From: Streptomyces avidinii
GTDB lineage: Bacteria; Actinomycetota; Actinomycetes; Streptomycetales; Streptomycetaceae
Assembly (NCBI RefSeq): GCF_014650695.1
Contig: NZ_BMVL01000004.1
Coordinates: forward strand, 172,852-236,851
DNA length: 64,000 nt
Direction: 5' to 3'
Shown: in pieces, positions 1-7,640 of the stretch
Layout of the letters: each line of letters begins with the position of its first letter
Position numbering within the stretch: the stretch's first letter is position 1
Notes under the pieces: model-generated
What the model was told of the DNA's origin: nothing
The model's input: the letters and a program-made list of their open reading frames with translations, nothing else
The model's database searches: none
Made by a program: the position numbers and the translations under genes

Positions 1-68
1 GCCGCTGCGACGAGGTCCGCCGGAGAGGTCATCTCCAGCGACCAGGTGGTGAGTGTGATGGTGCTCAT
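1..68 (-). CDS. GNAT-like N-acetyltransferase, N-terminal fragment (partial)
   Basis: Only the first 22 codons or so lie in the window; the gene runs off the left edge. On the minus strand an ATG at 68 opens a frame reading MSTITLTTWSLEMTSPADL. This resembles the N-terminus of streptomycete GNAT acetyltransferases, but that is recalled family knowledge and the fragment is too short to prove it. The start lies 5 nt after the stop of the upstream GAF regulator, so the two are probably co-transcribed. No strong ribosome binding site is visible, which fits translational coupling. Confidence 0.4.
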   Translation of the reverse strand, partial: MSTITLTTWSLEMTSPADLVAA

Positions 69-73
69 GCAGC

Positions 74-1384
74 TCAGGGAACCATGCCGGGCCCCGTGCG
101 GCCCAGGCGGGCCCGGATCACCGCCGGAGCCGTCGAGTGCGGGAGCAGCGCGGCCGGGTCCCGGGGGCGGATCAGCTCCACCTCCACGTCCTCCGCGAAG
201 CGGTACGGCCGGTGCGCGAGGACCCCCGCGAGGTGGCGGCGTACGCGGGACAGCTCCGCGCGGACCGTCACCGTCCGCGTCGGGTCCCCGAACACCTCCC
301 CGGCCAGCTCCGCCGCCGAGCGCCCGCGCGGGCTCTCCGCCAGCAGGAACAGCAGCTCCGCGTGGCGCGGACTCAGCTCCTGCGACCAGCTCCCCGAGGG
401 CCCGTACACCGTCGCCGACCAGCAGCGCGCCCGGCTGAGGTCCAGCACGATCCGCGACACCGCCGTACTCGTACGGTCCTGCGCGACCCGCAGCAGCCAG
501 CCGCCCGGCAGCGGCTCCACCACGCACTCCCCGAGCTGCGGCACCCACACCCGGCCCGGCCCGAAACTCTTCGGCAGCGGGATCCGCTCGGCCGGGACCA
601 GCCCCGTCACCGCCGCCGTCCAGCCGTTCGGGTCCACCGCCAGCGCCCGTCCCGGCAGGCGGGCCAGCAGCGGGGCCGCCACCGTCCGCAGCCGCTCCAG
701 CGACTCCAGGTGCCGTACCCGCAGCTCCCGCTCCGCGAGGCGCGCCACCGAGCTGACCCACGCGAGGGTCGCCGGGTGCATGGTCGCCAGTGGCCCGCTG
801 ACGTCGACCACGCCCAGCAGCCGCCCGTCGCGGGGATCCCGTACGGGCGCCCCGGCGCAGGTCCAGTCGTGGTGGCTGGAGACGAAGTGCTCGGCCGAGA
901 ACACCTGCACCGGGCGCCGGGCCACCAGGGCGGTGCCCACCCCGTTCGTGCCGACGACGGCCTCGTCCCAGTCCGCCCCGACCGCGAAGCCGAGCCGGTC
1001 CGCCTTGCGCAGGATCGAGGAGTGGCCCTCCCGCCACAGCAGCCGCCCGTCGGCGTCCGCGACGACCATGATGTGCAGCGCCTCGTCCAGGGCGGGCAGC
1101 AGCCCCTCGCGCAGCACCGGAAGGATCTCCCGCAGCGGCGACACGTGCCGGCGCTCCTCGGTCTCTGCCGCCGACAGCATCCGCGAGCGCGCGTCCCGGT
1201 CCGGGTGCACCCCGCCGGCCAGCATCCGGCGCCAGGACTCGGCGATCTCCGGTCTCGGGGCGGCCGGCGGCCGGTCCCCGGCCAGCGCCGCCGCCCGCAC
1301 CCCCTTGAGCAGACGAGCCGCCGCCCGCGCGTCCATGGCCGAGATGCGAGCCGCATCGACCGTGCTGCCTGTGGTGTCGGCCAC
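74..1384 (-). CDS. GAF domain-containing transcriptional regulator (AcoR-like, no AAA+ domain)
   Basis: A 436-residue regulator. The N-terminal third (PEIAESWRRMLAGGVHPD) and the following GAF-like sensor (LPALDEALHIMVVADADGRLLW, then TNGVGTALVARRPVQVFSAEHF) match the N-terminal half of AcoR/DhaR-type activators. The sigma-54 AAA+ module is absent. Instead the C-terminus carries a winged-helix segment (SPRHAELLFLLAESPRGRSA, then RAELSRVRRHL), as is usual for this family in Streptomyces. The GTG at 1384 was chosen because GGAGG sits 5 nt before it; the longer open frame up to 1615 has no ribosome binding site. Such regulators often control alcohol or aldehyde dehydrogenases, but none is next to it, so the target is unknown. 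An inverted repeat lies upstream at 1486-1503. Confidence 0.8.
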   Translation of the reverse strand: MADTTGSTVDAARISAMDARAAARLLKGVRAAALAGDRPPAAPRPEIAESWRRMLAGGVHPDRDARSRMLSAAETEERRHVSPLREILPVLREGLLPALDEALHIMVVADADGRLLWREGHSSILRKADRLGFAVGADWDEAVVGTNGVGTALVARRPVQVFSAEHFVSSHHDWTCAGAPVRDPRDGRLLGVVDVSGPLATMHPATLAWVSSVARLAERELRVRHLESLERLRTVAAPLLARLPGRALAVDPNGWTAAVTGLVPAERIPLPKSFGPGRVWVPQLGECVVEPLPGGWLLRVAQDRTSTAVSRIVLDLSRARCWSATVYGPSGSWSQELSPRHAELLFLLAESPRGRSAAELAGEVFGDPTRTVTVRAELSRVRRHLAGVLAHRPYRFAEDVEVELIRPRDPAALLPHSTAPAVIRARLGRTGPGMVP

Positions 1385-1485
1385 CGGAACCTCCCCGTGC
1401 GAACAGGACGTACGACACAAGCCGCCCGGGTGGTCCGTGCCCACTGCTTCCCCGGGCACCCCGACGGACGGCTGCCGACCCAAAG

Positions 1486-1503
1486 GTTGCAACGGTATGC
1501 AAC
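1486..1503. promoter_or_regulatory. Inverted repeat GTTGCA-N6-TGCAAC, candidate operator
   Basis: Perfect 6-bp arms separated by ACGGTA, upstream of the GAF-domain regulator. It could be an autoregulatory site. The arms are short and no consensus for this family is known to me, so the call rests on symmetry and position only. Confidence 0.3.
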
Positions 1504-1671
1504 TCTCGCCAAGTCCCGGTCCGCCGACCGAAACTGTCCGGACGCCGCAGAGCGGCGTGCCGGCTCCTCCTCGGGGCTTCGGATCAGGGGTGGTGCCGAG
1601 TCGGCGCGGCGCCACCCCTGTACCGGTCGACGGGCCCGGATCCCGGTCGGGAGCGGTTTGGGGACCGCAGC

Positions 1672-1690
1672 GGAGCCCGACGGGGGCTCC
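1672..1690 (-). terminator. Hairpin after the acyl-CoA dehydrogenase gene
   Basis: GGAGCCC pairs with GGGCTCC around a 5-nt loop, just beyond the stop codon at 1695 of the minus-strand gene. The stem is short and no U tract follows. Confidence 0.4.
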
Positions 1691-1694
1691 CTTC

Positions 1695-3338
1695 CTAGCC
1701 CGTGATCCGTGCCCGTTCCACCACCGCGCGCAGGTCGAGGCTGTGCGGCAGCGTGCCGAAGGCCGCGCCCCAGTCGCCGCCCAGCCGCGAGGCGCAGAAG
1801 GCGTCCGCGACCTCCGGCGGGGCCCACCGCACCAGCAGGGATCCCTGGAGCACCAGCGCCATGCGCTCGACCACGCGGCGGGCCCGCGCCTCGATCCCGT
1901 CCAGATCGGCGAGATCCGTCAGCAGGTTCTTGATGGCCGAATCCAGCCGGTGGTCGGCGCCTCGGGCCAGGCCGACCTCCTGGAGGAAGGCGTTCAGTGC
2001 CTGCGGCTCCCGCTGCAGGGCGCGCAGGACGTCCAGCGCCTGTACGTTGCCCGAGCCCTCCCAGATGGAGTTGAGGGGGGATTCGCGCAGCAGTCTGGGC
2101 AGCCCCGACTCCTCTACGTAGCCATTGCCCCCCAGACATTCCAGGGCCTCCGCCACCATCGGCGTACAGCGCTTGGTCACCCAATACTTGGCGGCGGGCA
2201 CGGCGAGGCGCAGGAAGGCCTTCTCCTGCTCGGTCCCGGCGTCGTTGGCGGCCGCCAGGCGCAGGGTCAAGGTGGTGGCGGCCTCCGACTCCAGGGCGAG
2301 GTCGGCGAGCACGTTGCGCATCAGCGGCTGGTCTATGAGCAGCGCTCCGAAGGCAGAGCGGTGCTCCGCATGGTGCACGGCCTGCGTCAGGGCCTGCCGC
2401 ATCAGCGAGGCCGAGCCGATGACGCAGTCCAGCCGGGTCGCCGCGACCATCTCGATGATGGTTCGCACCCCGCGGCCCTCCTCACCGACCCGCCGCGCCC
2501 AGGTCCCGTCGAACTCCACCTCGCTCGATGCGTTCGACTTGTTGCCCAGCTTGTCCTTCAGCCGCTGGATCGCGAACACGTTGCGCGTACCGTCCGGCAG
2601 CACCCGCGGCACCAGGAAGCACGTCAGCCCTCCCGGGGCCTGCGCCAGCACCAGGAAGCCGTCGCTCATCGGCGCCGAGCAGAACCACTTGTGCCCGGTC
2701 AGCAGGTACTCGCCGGACGCGTCCAGCGGCACCGCAGCCGTCGTGTTCGCCCGTACGTCGCTGCCGCCCTGCTTCTCCGTCATCCCCATCCCGAAGAGCA
2801 CACCGCCCTTCTCGGCGGCCGGCCGCAACCCCTGCTCGTACACGTGCGAGGTCAGCCGCGGCTCCCATTCGGCGGCCAGCACCGGATCGGTGCGCAGCGC
2901 CGGCACCGCGGCGTGCGTCATCGAGATGGGGCAGCCGTGCCCCGCCTCGGCCTGCGACCAGACGAAGAACCCGGCGGCCCGGCGCAGGTGCCCGGCCGGA
3001 CGACCCCAGGCGTCGGTCAGCCCGGAGGCCACGGCGTGCCCGAGCAGCCGGTGCCAGGACGGGTGGAACTCCACCTCGTCGATCCGGTTGCCGTACCGGT
3101 CGTGCGTCCGCAACCTGGGCGGATTCTCGTTCGACTGCACACCCCATTCCTGGGCCTGCGCGGAACCGGCCGCGCGCCCGAGGCCGGTGAGCTCCTCCCT
3201 TACCTCGCCGAGGAGTTCGGGATCGGCGGATGCGAGGTGACGCTCGACGCCCTCCGTGAGGGCCCGATCGCCGCCGTAGACGTCGTGGCCCACCAGGGGC
3301 GGGGCCTGGTTGCTGACTGTGTGGGTGGTGGCTGCCAT
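1695..3338 (-). CDS. Acyl-CoA dehydrogenase family protein, AidB-like
   Basis: A 547-residue flavoprotein of the acyl-CoA dehydrogenase superfamily. Features seen: GMGMTEKQGGSDVRANTT and the adjacent LTGHKWFCSAPMSDGFLVLAQ segment (FAD/substrate domain), VGEEGRGVRTIIEMVAATRLDC, and the C-terminal ALECLGGNGYVEESGLPRLLRESPLNSIWEGSGN, a hallmark of the AidB and isovaleryl-type branch. The length of about 550 fits AidB-like proteins better than 380-residue beta-oxidation enzymes. E. coli AidB belongs to the adaptive response to alkylation; no alkylation-repair gene lies beside this one, so substrate and role are open. The ATG at 3338 is preceded by TACGGT with a 6-nt gap, a leaderless arrangement. 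It is divergent from the BrkB-like gene, only 17 bp apart. Confidence 0.85.
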   Translation of the reverse strand: MAATTHTVSNQAPPLVGHDVYGGDRALTEGVERHLASADPELLGEVREELTGLGRAAGSAQAQEWGVQSNENPPRLRTHDRYGNRIDEVEFHPSWHRLLGHAVASGLTDAWGRPAGHLRRAAGFFVWSQAEAGHGCPISMTHAAVPALRTDPVLAAEWEPRLTSHVYEQGLRPAAEKGGVLFGMGMTEKQGGSDVRANTTAAVPLDASGEYLLTGHKWFCSAPMSDGFLVLAQAPGGLTCFLVPRVLPDGTRNVFAIQRLKDKLGNKSNASSEVEFDGTWARRVGEEGRGVRTIIEMVAATRLDCVIGSASLMRQALTQAVHHAEHRSAFGALLIDQPLMRNVLADLALESEAATTLTLRLAAANDAGTEQEKAFLRLAVPAAKYWVTKRCTPMVAEALECLGGNGYVEESGLPRLLRESPLNSIWEGSGNVQALDVLRALQREPQALNAFLQEVGLARGADHRLDSAIKNLLTDLADLDGIEARARRVVERMALVLQGSLLVRWAPPEVADAFCASRLGGDWGAAFGTLPHSLDLRAVVERARITG

Positions 3339-3355
3339 GCGGATACCGTAAGGAC
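3339..3355. promoter_or_regulatory. Overlapping divergent leaderless -10 elements
   Basis: The 17 bp between the two divergent starts contain TACCGTA. On the plus strand TACCGT (3344-3349) lies 6 nt before the GTG at 3356. On the minus strand TACGGT (3350-3345) lies 6 nt before the ATG at 3338. Both match the TANNNT consensus at leaderless spacing, so one 7-bp symmetric core appears to serve both strands. Confidence 0.6.
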
Positions 3356-4471
3356 GTGCAGCCAGCAAAAGAAACACCCGAGCGGATCCCAGGACGGCTC
3401 CACCGGGCCCGCGCCCTCTACCGCAACGTCTCGAAGCGGAAAATGGGCTGGCTGCTGCTGAAGGACACCGTCAACTCGTGCATCGAGTACCGGATCCTCG
3501 GGCTGGCGGCCGAGGCGGCGTTCTTCACGCTGCTCTCGCTGCCCCCGCTCTTCCTGGGCCTGCTGGGCCTGCTCGGCTACGTCGACGGCTGGACCGACAC
3601 CCGGACGGTCGAAAGCATCGAGGAGAACATCCTGCGGGCGGTCGGCACCGTCCTGTCCGACCGGGGCGTCAACGACATCGCGCGGCCCCTGCTCGACGAC
3701 GTCACCGGCCGCGGCCGCCCCGACCTGATCTCGCTCGGCTTCGCCTTCGCCCTCTGGTCGGGATCGCGCGCCGTCAACGTCTTCATCGACACCATCACCG
3801 TGATGTACGGGCTCGACGGCCAGCGCGGCATCGTCAAGACCCGGCTGCTGGCCTTCCTGCTCTACATCATTGCGCTGCTCATCGGGGCGATCGTGCTGCC
3901 GCTGATGGTGGTGGGCCCGGACGCGGTCGTCCGGCTGGTGCCCTGGGGCACCGAGGTGATCGCGATCCTGTACTGGCCGACCGTGACCCTGCTGTCCATC
4001 GCCTTCCTGACCACGCTCTACCACGTGTCCGTACCCGTGCGCTCGCCGTGGATCGAGGACGTGCCGGGGGCCCTGGTGGCCCTCGCCATGTGGGTGCTGG
4101 GCTCGTTCCTGCTGCGGATCTACCTGACCAACACCGTGGAAGGGCCGACGATCTACGGGTCGCTGGCGGCGCCCGTGGCCGTACTGCTGTGGATCGGCAT
4201 CTCGGCCTTCGCCGTGCTGGTCGGAGCCGCCGTCAACGCCGCGATCGACCGGGTCTGGCCGTCGGTGGCCACCGCCGCGGCCCGCGAGGCGAACGAGCGG
4301 GCCCGCGAGGCGGAGGCCGCCCAGCTGATCGCGCGGGCCGCCGCCTGGCGGGCGATGGCGGAGGGCGAGTCGGAGGACGACGAGGACGCCGGGATGCCGT
4401 CGGAGTTTCCGGAGCGGTGGTCGAAGTTCCTGCCGCCGGAGGACTACCACTCCCGGCTGCGCAAGCACTGA
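3356..4471 (+). CDS. YihY/BrkB family integral membrane protein
   Basis: A 371-residue inner-membrane protein of the YihY/BrkB family, once annotated as ribonuclease BN; the transport role is not settled. The family segment appears near residues 25-70 (KMGWLLLKDTVNSCIEYRILGLAAEAAFFTLLSLPPLFLG). Further hydrophobic segments follow: LLAFLLYIIALLIGAIVLPLMVV, VIAILYWPTVTLLSIAFLTTLY, GALVALAMWVLGSFLLRIYL and APVAVLLWIGISAFAVLVGAAVNAAID, giving about six membrane spans. The C-terminus is a charged cytoplasmic tail rich in Ala, Glu and Arg. The GTG start has a TACCGT box 6 nt upstream, suggesting a leaderless transcript; AAGGAC next to it could also act as a weak ribosome binding site. Confidence 0.85.
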   Translation: MQPAKETPERIPGRLHRARALYRNVSKRKMGWLLLKDTVNSCIEYRILGLAAEAAFFTLLSLPPLFLGLLGLLGYVDGWTDTRTVESIEENILRAVGTVLSDRGVNDIARPLLDDVTGRGRPDLISLGFAFALWSGSRAVNVFIDTITVMYGLDGQRGIVKTRLLAFLLYIIALLIGAIVLPLMVVGPDAVVRLVPWGTEVIAILYWPTVTLLSIAFLTTLYHVSVPVRSPWIEDVPGALVALAMWVLGSFLLRIYLTNTVEGPTIYGSLAAPVAVLLWIGISAFAVLVGAAVNAAIDRVWPSVATAAAREANERAREAEAAQLIARAAAWRAMAEGESEDDEDAGMPSEFPERWSKFLPPEDYHSRLRKH

Positions 4472-4509
4472 GGAACCCGGACGGGACGGCCGGACGGCCA
4501 GGACATCGT

Positions 4510-5397
4510 CTAGGCCGGGCCCTTCACGCCCCAGGCGGTCAGCAGCCCGGGGGAGAGCGCGGCGCAGTCCGGTGAGTCCAGGTAGCGGATCGCCTCGTCG
4601 ATCGCCGCATCGTCGACCAGACCGGTGGCCGTCATCGGCTCCCGCGCGCGGTCCCACGTACCGGCCCAGAACCGGCTGATGGGGCTGCCCGGCAGCAGCG
4701 GCGGGACGAGGATCTCGGCCCCCACGGACAGCAGACCGGCCTCCCGCAGGTGCCGGGGGTAGTCCGGCACCCACGAGACGTCCGTGCCCAGGCTCTCCCG
4801 CAGCCCCTGCCACATCGCCCGCATCACCCGGCCGTACGTGGCCGTGGGCGCGGCGGGGGTGGTCAGGTCGACCGCGTCGCCGAGGACCAGGACACCGCCC
4901 GGGGCGACCAGGGAGGCGAGCTTGCCGATCATCCGCGGCCAGTTCCGCAGGTGCATCAGCACGAACCGGGCGTGCACCAGCCGGAAGCGGCCCGGGCTGA
5001 AGTCCAGGGCGGTGATGTCCGCCTCCAGGGGGGTGAGCCCGGCCGTCGGGTGCGCCCGGAGGAAGGCCGTGTCCCGGTCGACGGCCAGCACCTCCGAGAC
5101 CCCGGCCCGCTCCAGGAGGAGCCGGGCGACGGTGCCCGTACCCGCGCCCACGTCCAGGCAGCGCCAGCCCGGCCCGGCCCCCAGCGCGCGCAGCCGGGCC
5201 AGGGTGAAATCGTCGTAGGCGAGGGCGCCGAGGTCGATGCGGTCGTCCTCGCCCGCCAGCTCCGGGCGGAACACCGCCTCGCCGTAGCGTCCGCCGGCCG
5301 GCGACCCGCCTGCGGGCGTTCCCGGGGCCGGCGTGCCGTCGGCCCCGCCGTCGGCTGCGCCGTCGGGACGCGGCGGTTCGTCGTCGGGCAGATTCAC
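4510..5397 (-). CDS. SAM-dependent class I methyltransferase
   Basis: A 295-residue protein. Residues 1-45 are a low-complexity Pro/Gly/Ala/Asp leader. The Rossmann core follows: motif I CLDVGAGTGTVARLLLE, an acidic strand end LAVDRDTAFLRA, then PLEADITALDF, RLVHARFVLMHLRNW and LASLVAPGGVLVLGDAVD. This is the order seen in UbiE/COQ5-like enzymes. The substrate cannot be told. It starts with GTG; GAGG lies about 8 nt upstream. It diverges from the AraC-type regulator across 146 bp, so that regulator may control it; this is inferred from position. Confidence 0.8.
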   Translation of the reverse strand: MNLPDDEPPRPDGAADGGADGTPAPGTPAGGSPAGGRYGEAVFRPELAGEDDRIDLGALAYDDFTLARLRALGAGPGWRCLDVGAGTGTVARLLLERAGVSEVLAVDRDTAFLRAHPTAGLTPLEADITALDFSPGRFRLVHARFVLMHLRNWPRMIGKLASLVAPGGVLVLGDAVDLTTPAAPTATYGRVMRAMWQGLRESLGTDVSWVPDYPRHLREAGLLSVGAEILVPPLLPGSPISRFWAGTWDRAREPMTATGLVDDAAIDEAIRYLDSPDCAALSPGLLTAWGVKGPA

Positions 5398-5531
5398 GTC
5401 CGGACCTCTTCACGGGCTGGGGAGCAGCGGGTGCGGCCCGCATCGGCGTCGCCGCCCCACCGATCCTCCACCGGCGCCGGACGGCCCCACCGAGGCGCGC
5501 CGGGCCTGATCCGAATGAGCGGCCCGGTCCG

Positions 5532-5537
5532 TAACCT
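5532..5537 (+). promoter_or_regulatory. Leaderless -10 box TAACCT of the AraC-type gene
   Basis: TAACCT fits TANNNT and lies 6 nt before the GTG start at 5544. A GGAGG sequence overlaps the gap but is too close to the start for a normal ribosome binding site. Confidence 0.5.
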
Positions 5538-5543
5538 GGAGGC

Positions 5544-6290
5544 GTGTACGAGGAAGCTCCGTCGGCGGTCGTCCCCGGCGCCGTGCTGTGGCGGGCCGCG
5601 GGCGGCGGCCGGACGGTGCTGCCCGACGGCTGCATGGACCTGCTCTGGGCCGACGGCCGGCTGCTGGTCGCCGGACCCGACACCGGGCCGCATCCTGCCG
5701 GGGAGGTCCCGGGCGGCGCCTTCGCCGGGATCCGGCTGGCGCCCGGCACCGCGCCCGCACTGCTCGGCGTACCGGCGCACCTGCTGCGGGACCGGCGCGT
5801 CGAGCTGACCGAGCTGTGGCCCGCCCACGAGGTGCGCAGGCTGTCCGGGCTGGTCGAGGGACACGTCGAGGGGTACGGGGACGCGCGCGCGGGACTCGAA
5901 GCGCTGGCCCGCACCCGATCCGCCGCGGCCGGGCCGCCCGACCCGCTGGCCGCCGAGGTCGCCGCCCGGCTCCGCGCGGGGGAGGCGGTGGCTGCGATCG
6001 CCCGGGCCGTGGGCCTCGGGGAGCGCCAGCTGCACCGGCGCTCGCTCGACGCCTTCGGGTACGGCCCCCGGACGCTCGGCCGCATCCTGCGGCTGCGCCG
6101 CGCCCTGGCCCTGGCCCGTGCGGGCATGCCGTTCGCCGAGGTCGCCTGCGTCGCCGGGTACGCCGACCAGGCACACCTCGCCCGCGAGGTGCGTGCGCTG
6201 GCCGGGACGACGCTACGGGCCTACGCCGCCGGATCCGACGGGGCGAACAGCGAGACCCCGCCGCCGTCCGGGTCGAGCACGACGGCGTAG
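5544..6290 (+). CDS. AraC family transcriptional regulator
   Basis: 248 residues. The N-terminal half (RTVLPDGCMDLLWADGRLLVAGPDTGPH, then AGIRLAPGTAPALLGVPAHLL) is the sensor type common in actinobacterial AraC proteins. The C-terminal half has the double helix-turn-helix: AVAAIARAVGLGERQLHRR, followed by FGYGPRTLGRILRLRRALALAR and AEVACVAGYADQAHLAREVRALAG. Genes of this type are often divergent from small enzymes, as here with the methyltransferase. The last 70 bp overlap the 3' end of the convergent VOC gene, so the final residues (GSDGANSETPPPSGSSTTA) are probably a non-functional tail. Confidence 0.85.
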   Translation: MYEEAPSAVVPGAVLWRAAGGGRTVLPDGCMDLLWADGRLLVAGPDTGPHPAGEVPGGAFAGIRLAPGTAPALLGVPAHLLRDRRVELTELWPAHEVRRLSGLVEGHVEGYGDARAGLEALARTRSAAAGPPDPLAAEVAARLRAGEAVAAIARAVGLGERQLHRRSLDAFGYGPRTLGRILRLRRALALARAGMPFAEVACVAGYADQAHLAREVRALAGTTLRAYAAGSDGANSETPPPSGSSTTA

Positions 6291-6622
6291 CGCTGGCCCC
6301 AGAAGGCGTCCCAGGGCTTCAGGTGCCCGGTGTGCCCGGCGGCCGTCAGCTCCGCGTACAGCGCGTCCACCTCCGCCGGGGAGTCGCACAGGAAGGCCAG
6401 GTCCCGACGGCCGTCGCCGGTGGGAGGGGTCCAGGACGGGTCGAAGGACCGGACGGTGTCCTCCGTGTCCCACGCGATCCGCAGGCCCCCGGGCAGGACT
6501 GCTTCCACGTGCGGCAGGCCGTCCGCCTCGGCCGGGATGTCCAGCCCGAGGCGGCGGTAGAAGGCGAGCGAGGCGGCCATGTCGGAGACCACCATGCCGA
6601 ACAGATCGAGTCGAGGAGTCAT
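6221..6622 (-). CDS. VOC family protein (glyoxalase/bleomycin resistance-like)
   Basis: 133 residues with the two-repeat vicinal-oxygen-chelate layout: RLDLFGMVVSDMAASLAFYRRLGL in the first half and DALYAELTAAGHTGHLKPWDAFWGQRYAVVLDPDGGGVSLFAPSD in the second. The strand VVLDPDGGGVSLF is typical. The metal ligands and substrate cannot be fixed from sequence alone. It converges with and overlaps the AraC-type gene by 70 bp. The ATG at 6622 has TAGCCT 6 nt upstream, so translation is probably leaderless. Confidence 0.85.
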   Translation of the reverse strand: MTPRLDLFGMVVSDMAASLAFYRRLGLDIPAEADGLPHVEAVLPGGLRIAWDTEDTVRSFDPSWTPPTGDGRRDLAFLCDSPAEVDALYAELTAAGHTGHLKPWDAFWGQRYAVVLDPDGGGVSLFAPSDPAA

Positions 6623-6628
6623 GGCAGC

Positions 6629-6634
6629 AGGCTA
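6629..6634 (-). promoter_or_regulatory. Leaderless -10 box TAGCCT of the VOC gene
   Basis: TAGCCT on the minus strand matches TANNNT exactly 6 nt before the ATG at 6622. No ribosome binding site is present in the gap. Confidence 0.55.
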
Positions 6635-6841
6635 GGCGCGCACCGGGCGCCCGTCTTGAACGAATCGGACACCGGCGGCGCCGTGTCCCGTCGGTCCGCA
6701 GGGCATCGGTACGGGCCGCGGCCGGCCACCGGCGTGCTGCGCCGCGTCACCCTCGTCGGCACCGCACCCGACCCGCAGGGTCGACCCGACGGCCGCGCCC
6801 GGGCCGCGTACCCGGACGGAGCCCGGTCACAAGCCGCGGCC

Positions 6842-6847
6842 TAGGCT
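6842..6847 (+). promoter_or_regulatory. Leaderless -10 box TAGGCT of the GNAT gene
   Basis: TAGGCT lies 6 nt before the GTG start at 6854, with no ribosome binding site between. Confidence 0.55.
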
Positions 6848-6853
6848 TCCGCC

Positions 6854-7384
6854 GTGAACGACACGACACACGAACTGCGGATCAGGCCGGGCGTCCCCGC
6901 CGACGCCCCGGCCGTCCTGGACATGCTCGACGCCGCGGTGGCCTGGATGAACGCCCGCGGGAACACCGAGCAGTGGGGCACGACCCCGTACTCGCAAAAG
7001 CCCGGAGGGGCTGCCCGGGTCGACCGGTACCTGACCGAGAACACCCCGTACGTGGCCGAGTCGGCCGGGGTGCCCGTCGGAGCCATGGTGCTGGACTCCG
7101 GCCCCAGCCCGCAGATGCCGATCGCCCCGGCCGGGGAACCCGAGAGGTACGTCCGGCTATTGGTCTCCGACCGGCGCCACGCCGGTCTGGGCATCGGCGC
7201 GGCCTTGCTGGCGCACGCCGCCGAGGAGACCCGGCGGGCCGGCGTCGGCCTGCTGCGCGTCGACTGCTGGGCCGGTGGCGGGGGCGAACTCGTCGCCTTC
7301 TACGAGCGCAACGGATTCACCCGCACCGAGCCCTTCCTGTCCGACGACTGGCCGGGACAGGTACTGGCCCGCCGGCTCGGCTGA
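6854..7384 (+). CDS. GNAT family N-acetyltransferase
   Basis: 176 residues. The acetyl-CoA binding motif A is visible in YVRLLVSDRRHAGLGIGAALLAHAAEETRRAG, followed by LRVDCWAGGGGELVAFYERNGFTRTEPF, the usual end of the GNAT fold. The substrate is unknown. It is a single gene with a leaderless-type start, 257 bp upstream of rsgA on the same strand. Confidence 0.85.
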   Translation: MNDTTHELRIRPGVPADAPAVLDMLDAAVAWMNARGNTEQWGTTPYSQKPGGAARVDRYLTENTPYVAESAGVPVGAMVLDSGPSPQMPIAPAGEPERYVRLLVSDRRHAGLGIGAALLAHAAEETRRAGVGLLRVDCWAGGGGELVAFYERNGFTRTEPFLSDDWPGQVLARRLG

Positions 7385-7498
7385 GGCCGCCCGGAAAAAC
7401 AAGTGGCCCCGGCGGGAGCGGGCTTGTTACGGTGGGTCCGTTCCCGCCGACCGGTGGGGAACGACGGCATGTGTGTGGACCCGGAGGTGAGTTCGTTG

Positions 7499-7570
7499 AT
7501 GACTGTCATTGCGCAGGGCGCTGCCCGCACTCAGAAGACCATCAATGTCACTTCTGTGGTCTCCGGCTGA
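7499..7570 (+). CDS. Putative 23-residue small protein or leader peptide upstream of rsgA
   Basis: An ATG at 7499 opens a 23-codon frame (MTVIAQGAARTQKTINVTS and four more residues) ending in TGA at 7568. It is preceded by GGAGGTGA at 7482-7489, an excellent match to the 16S anti-Shine-Dalgarno sequence at a 9-nt spacing. An in-frame ATG at 7469 would give 33 residues. A TANNNT box, TACGGT, lies at 7428-7433. The frame uses third-position A/T more often than neighbouring genes, so it could be a regulatory leader for rsgA and not a conserved protein. Another frame of the same stretch is Cys/His-rich, which makes the choice less certain. Confidence 0.4.
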   Translation: MTVIAQGAARTQKTINVTSVVSG

Positions 7571-7640
7571 CCTCACACCTCTTCGCGCGCCGCCACCGAG
7601 CGAGCGCACGCGGCCGGGGCCACCCTGTGAAGGGTTCCCC

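Larger units (their letters stand above)
1385..1694. other. Intergenic region: GAF regulator promoter side and acyl-CoA dehydrogenase 3' end
   Basis: About 310 bases without a convincing gene. The right end holds a hairpin just after the acyl-CoA dehydrogenase stop (1672-1690). The middle holds the inverted repeat GTTGCA-N6-TGCAAC (1486-1503), about 100 bp upstream of the GAF regulator start. Open frames crossing this stretch lack ribosome binding sites. Confidence 0.6.

Noticed and set aside
7425..7640. Cys/His-rich frame (CHCAGRCPHSEDHQCHFC) overlapping the short ORF before rsgA
   Set aside because: Tempting as a zinc protein, but it has no start with a ribosome site, and its third codon positions are not GC-rich; kept only as an alternative to the 23-codon frame.
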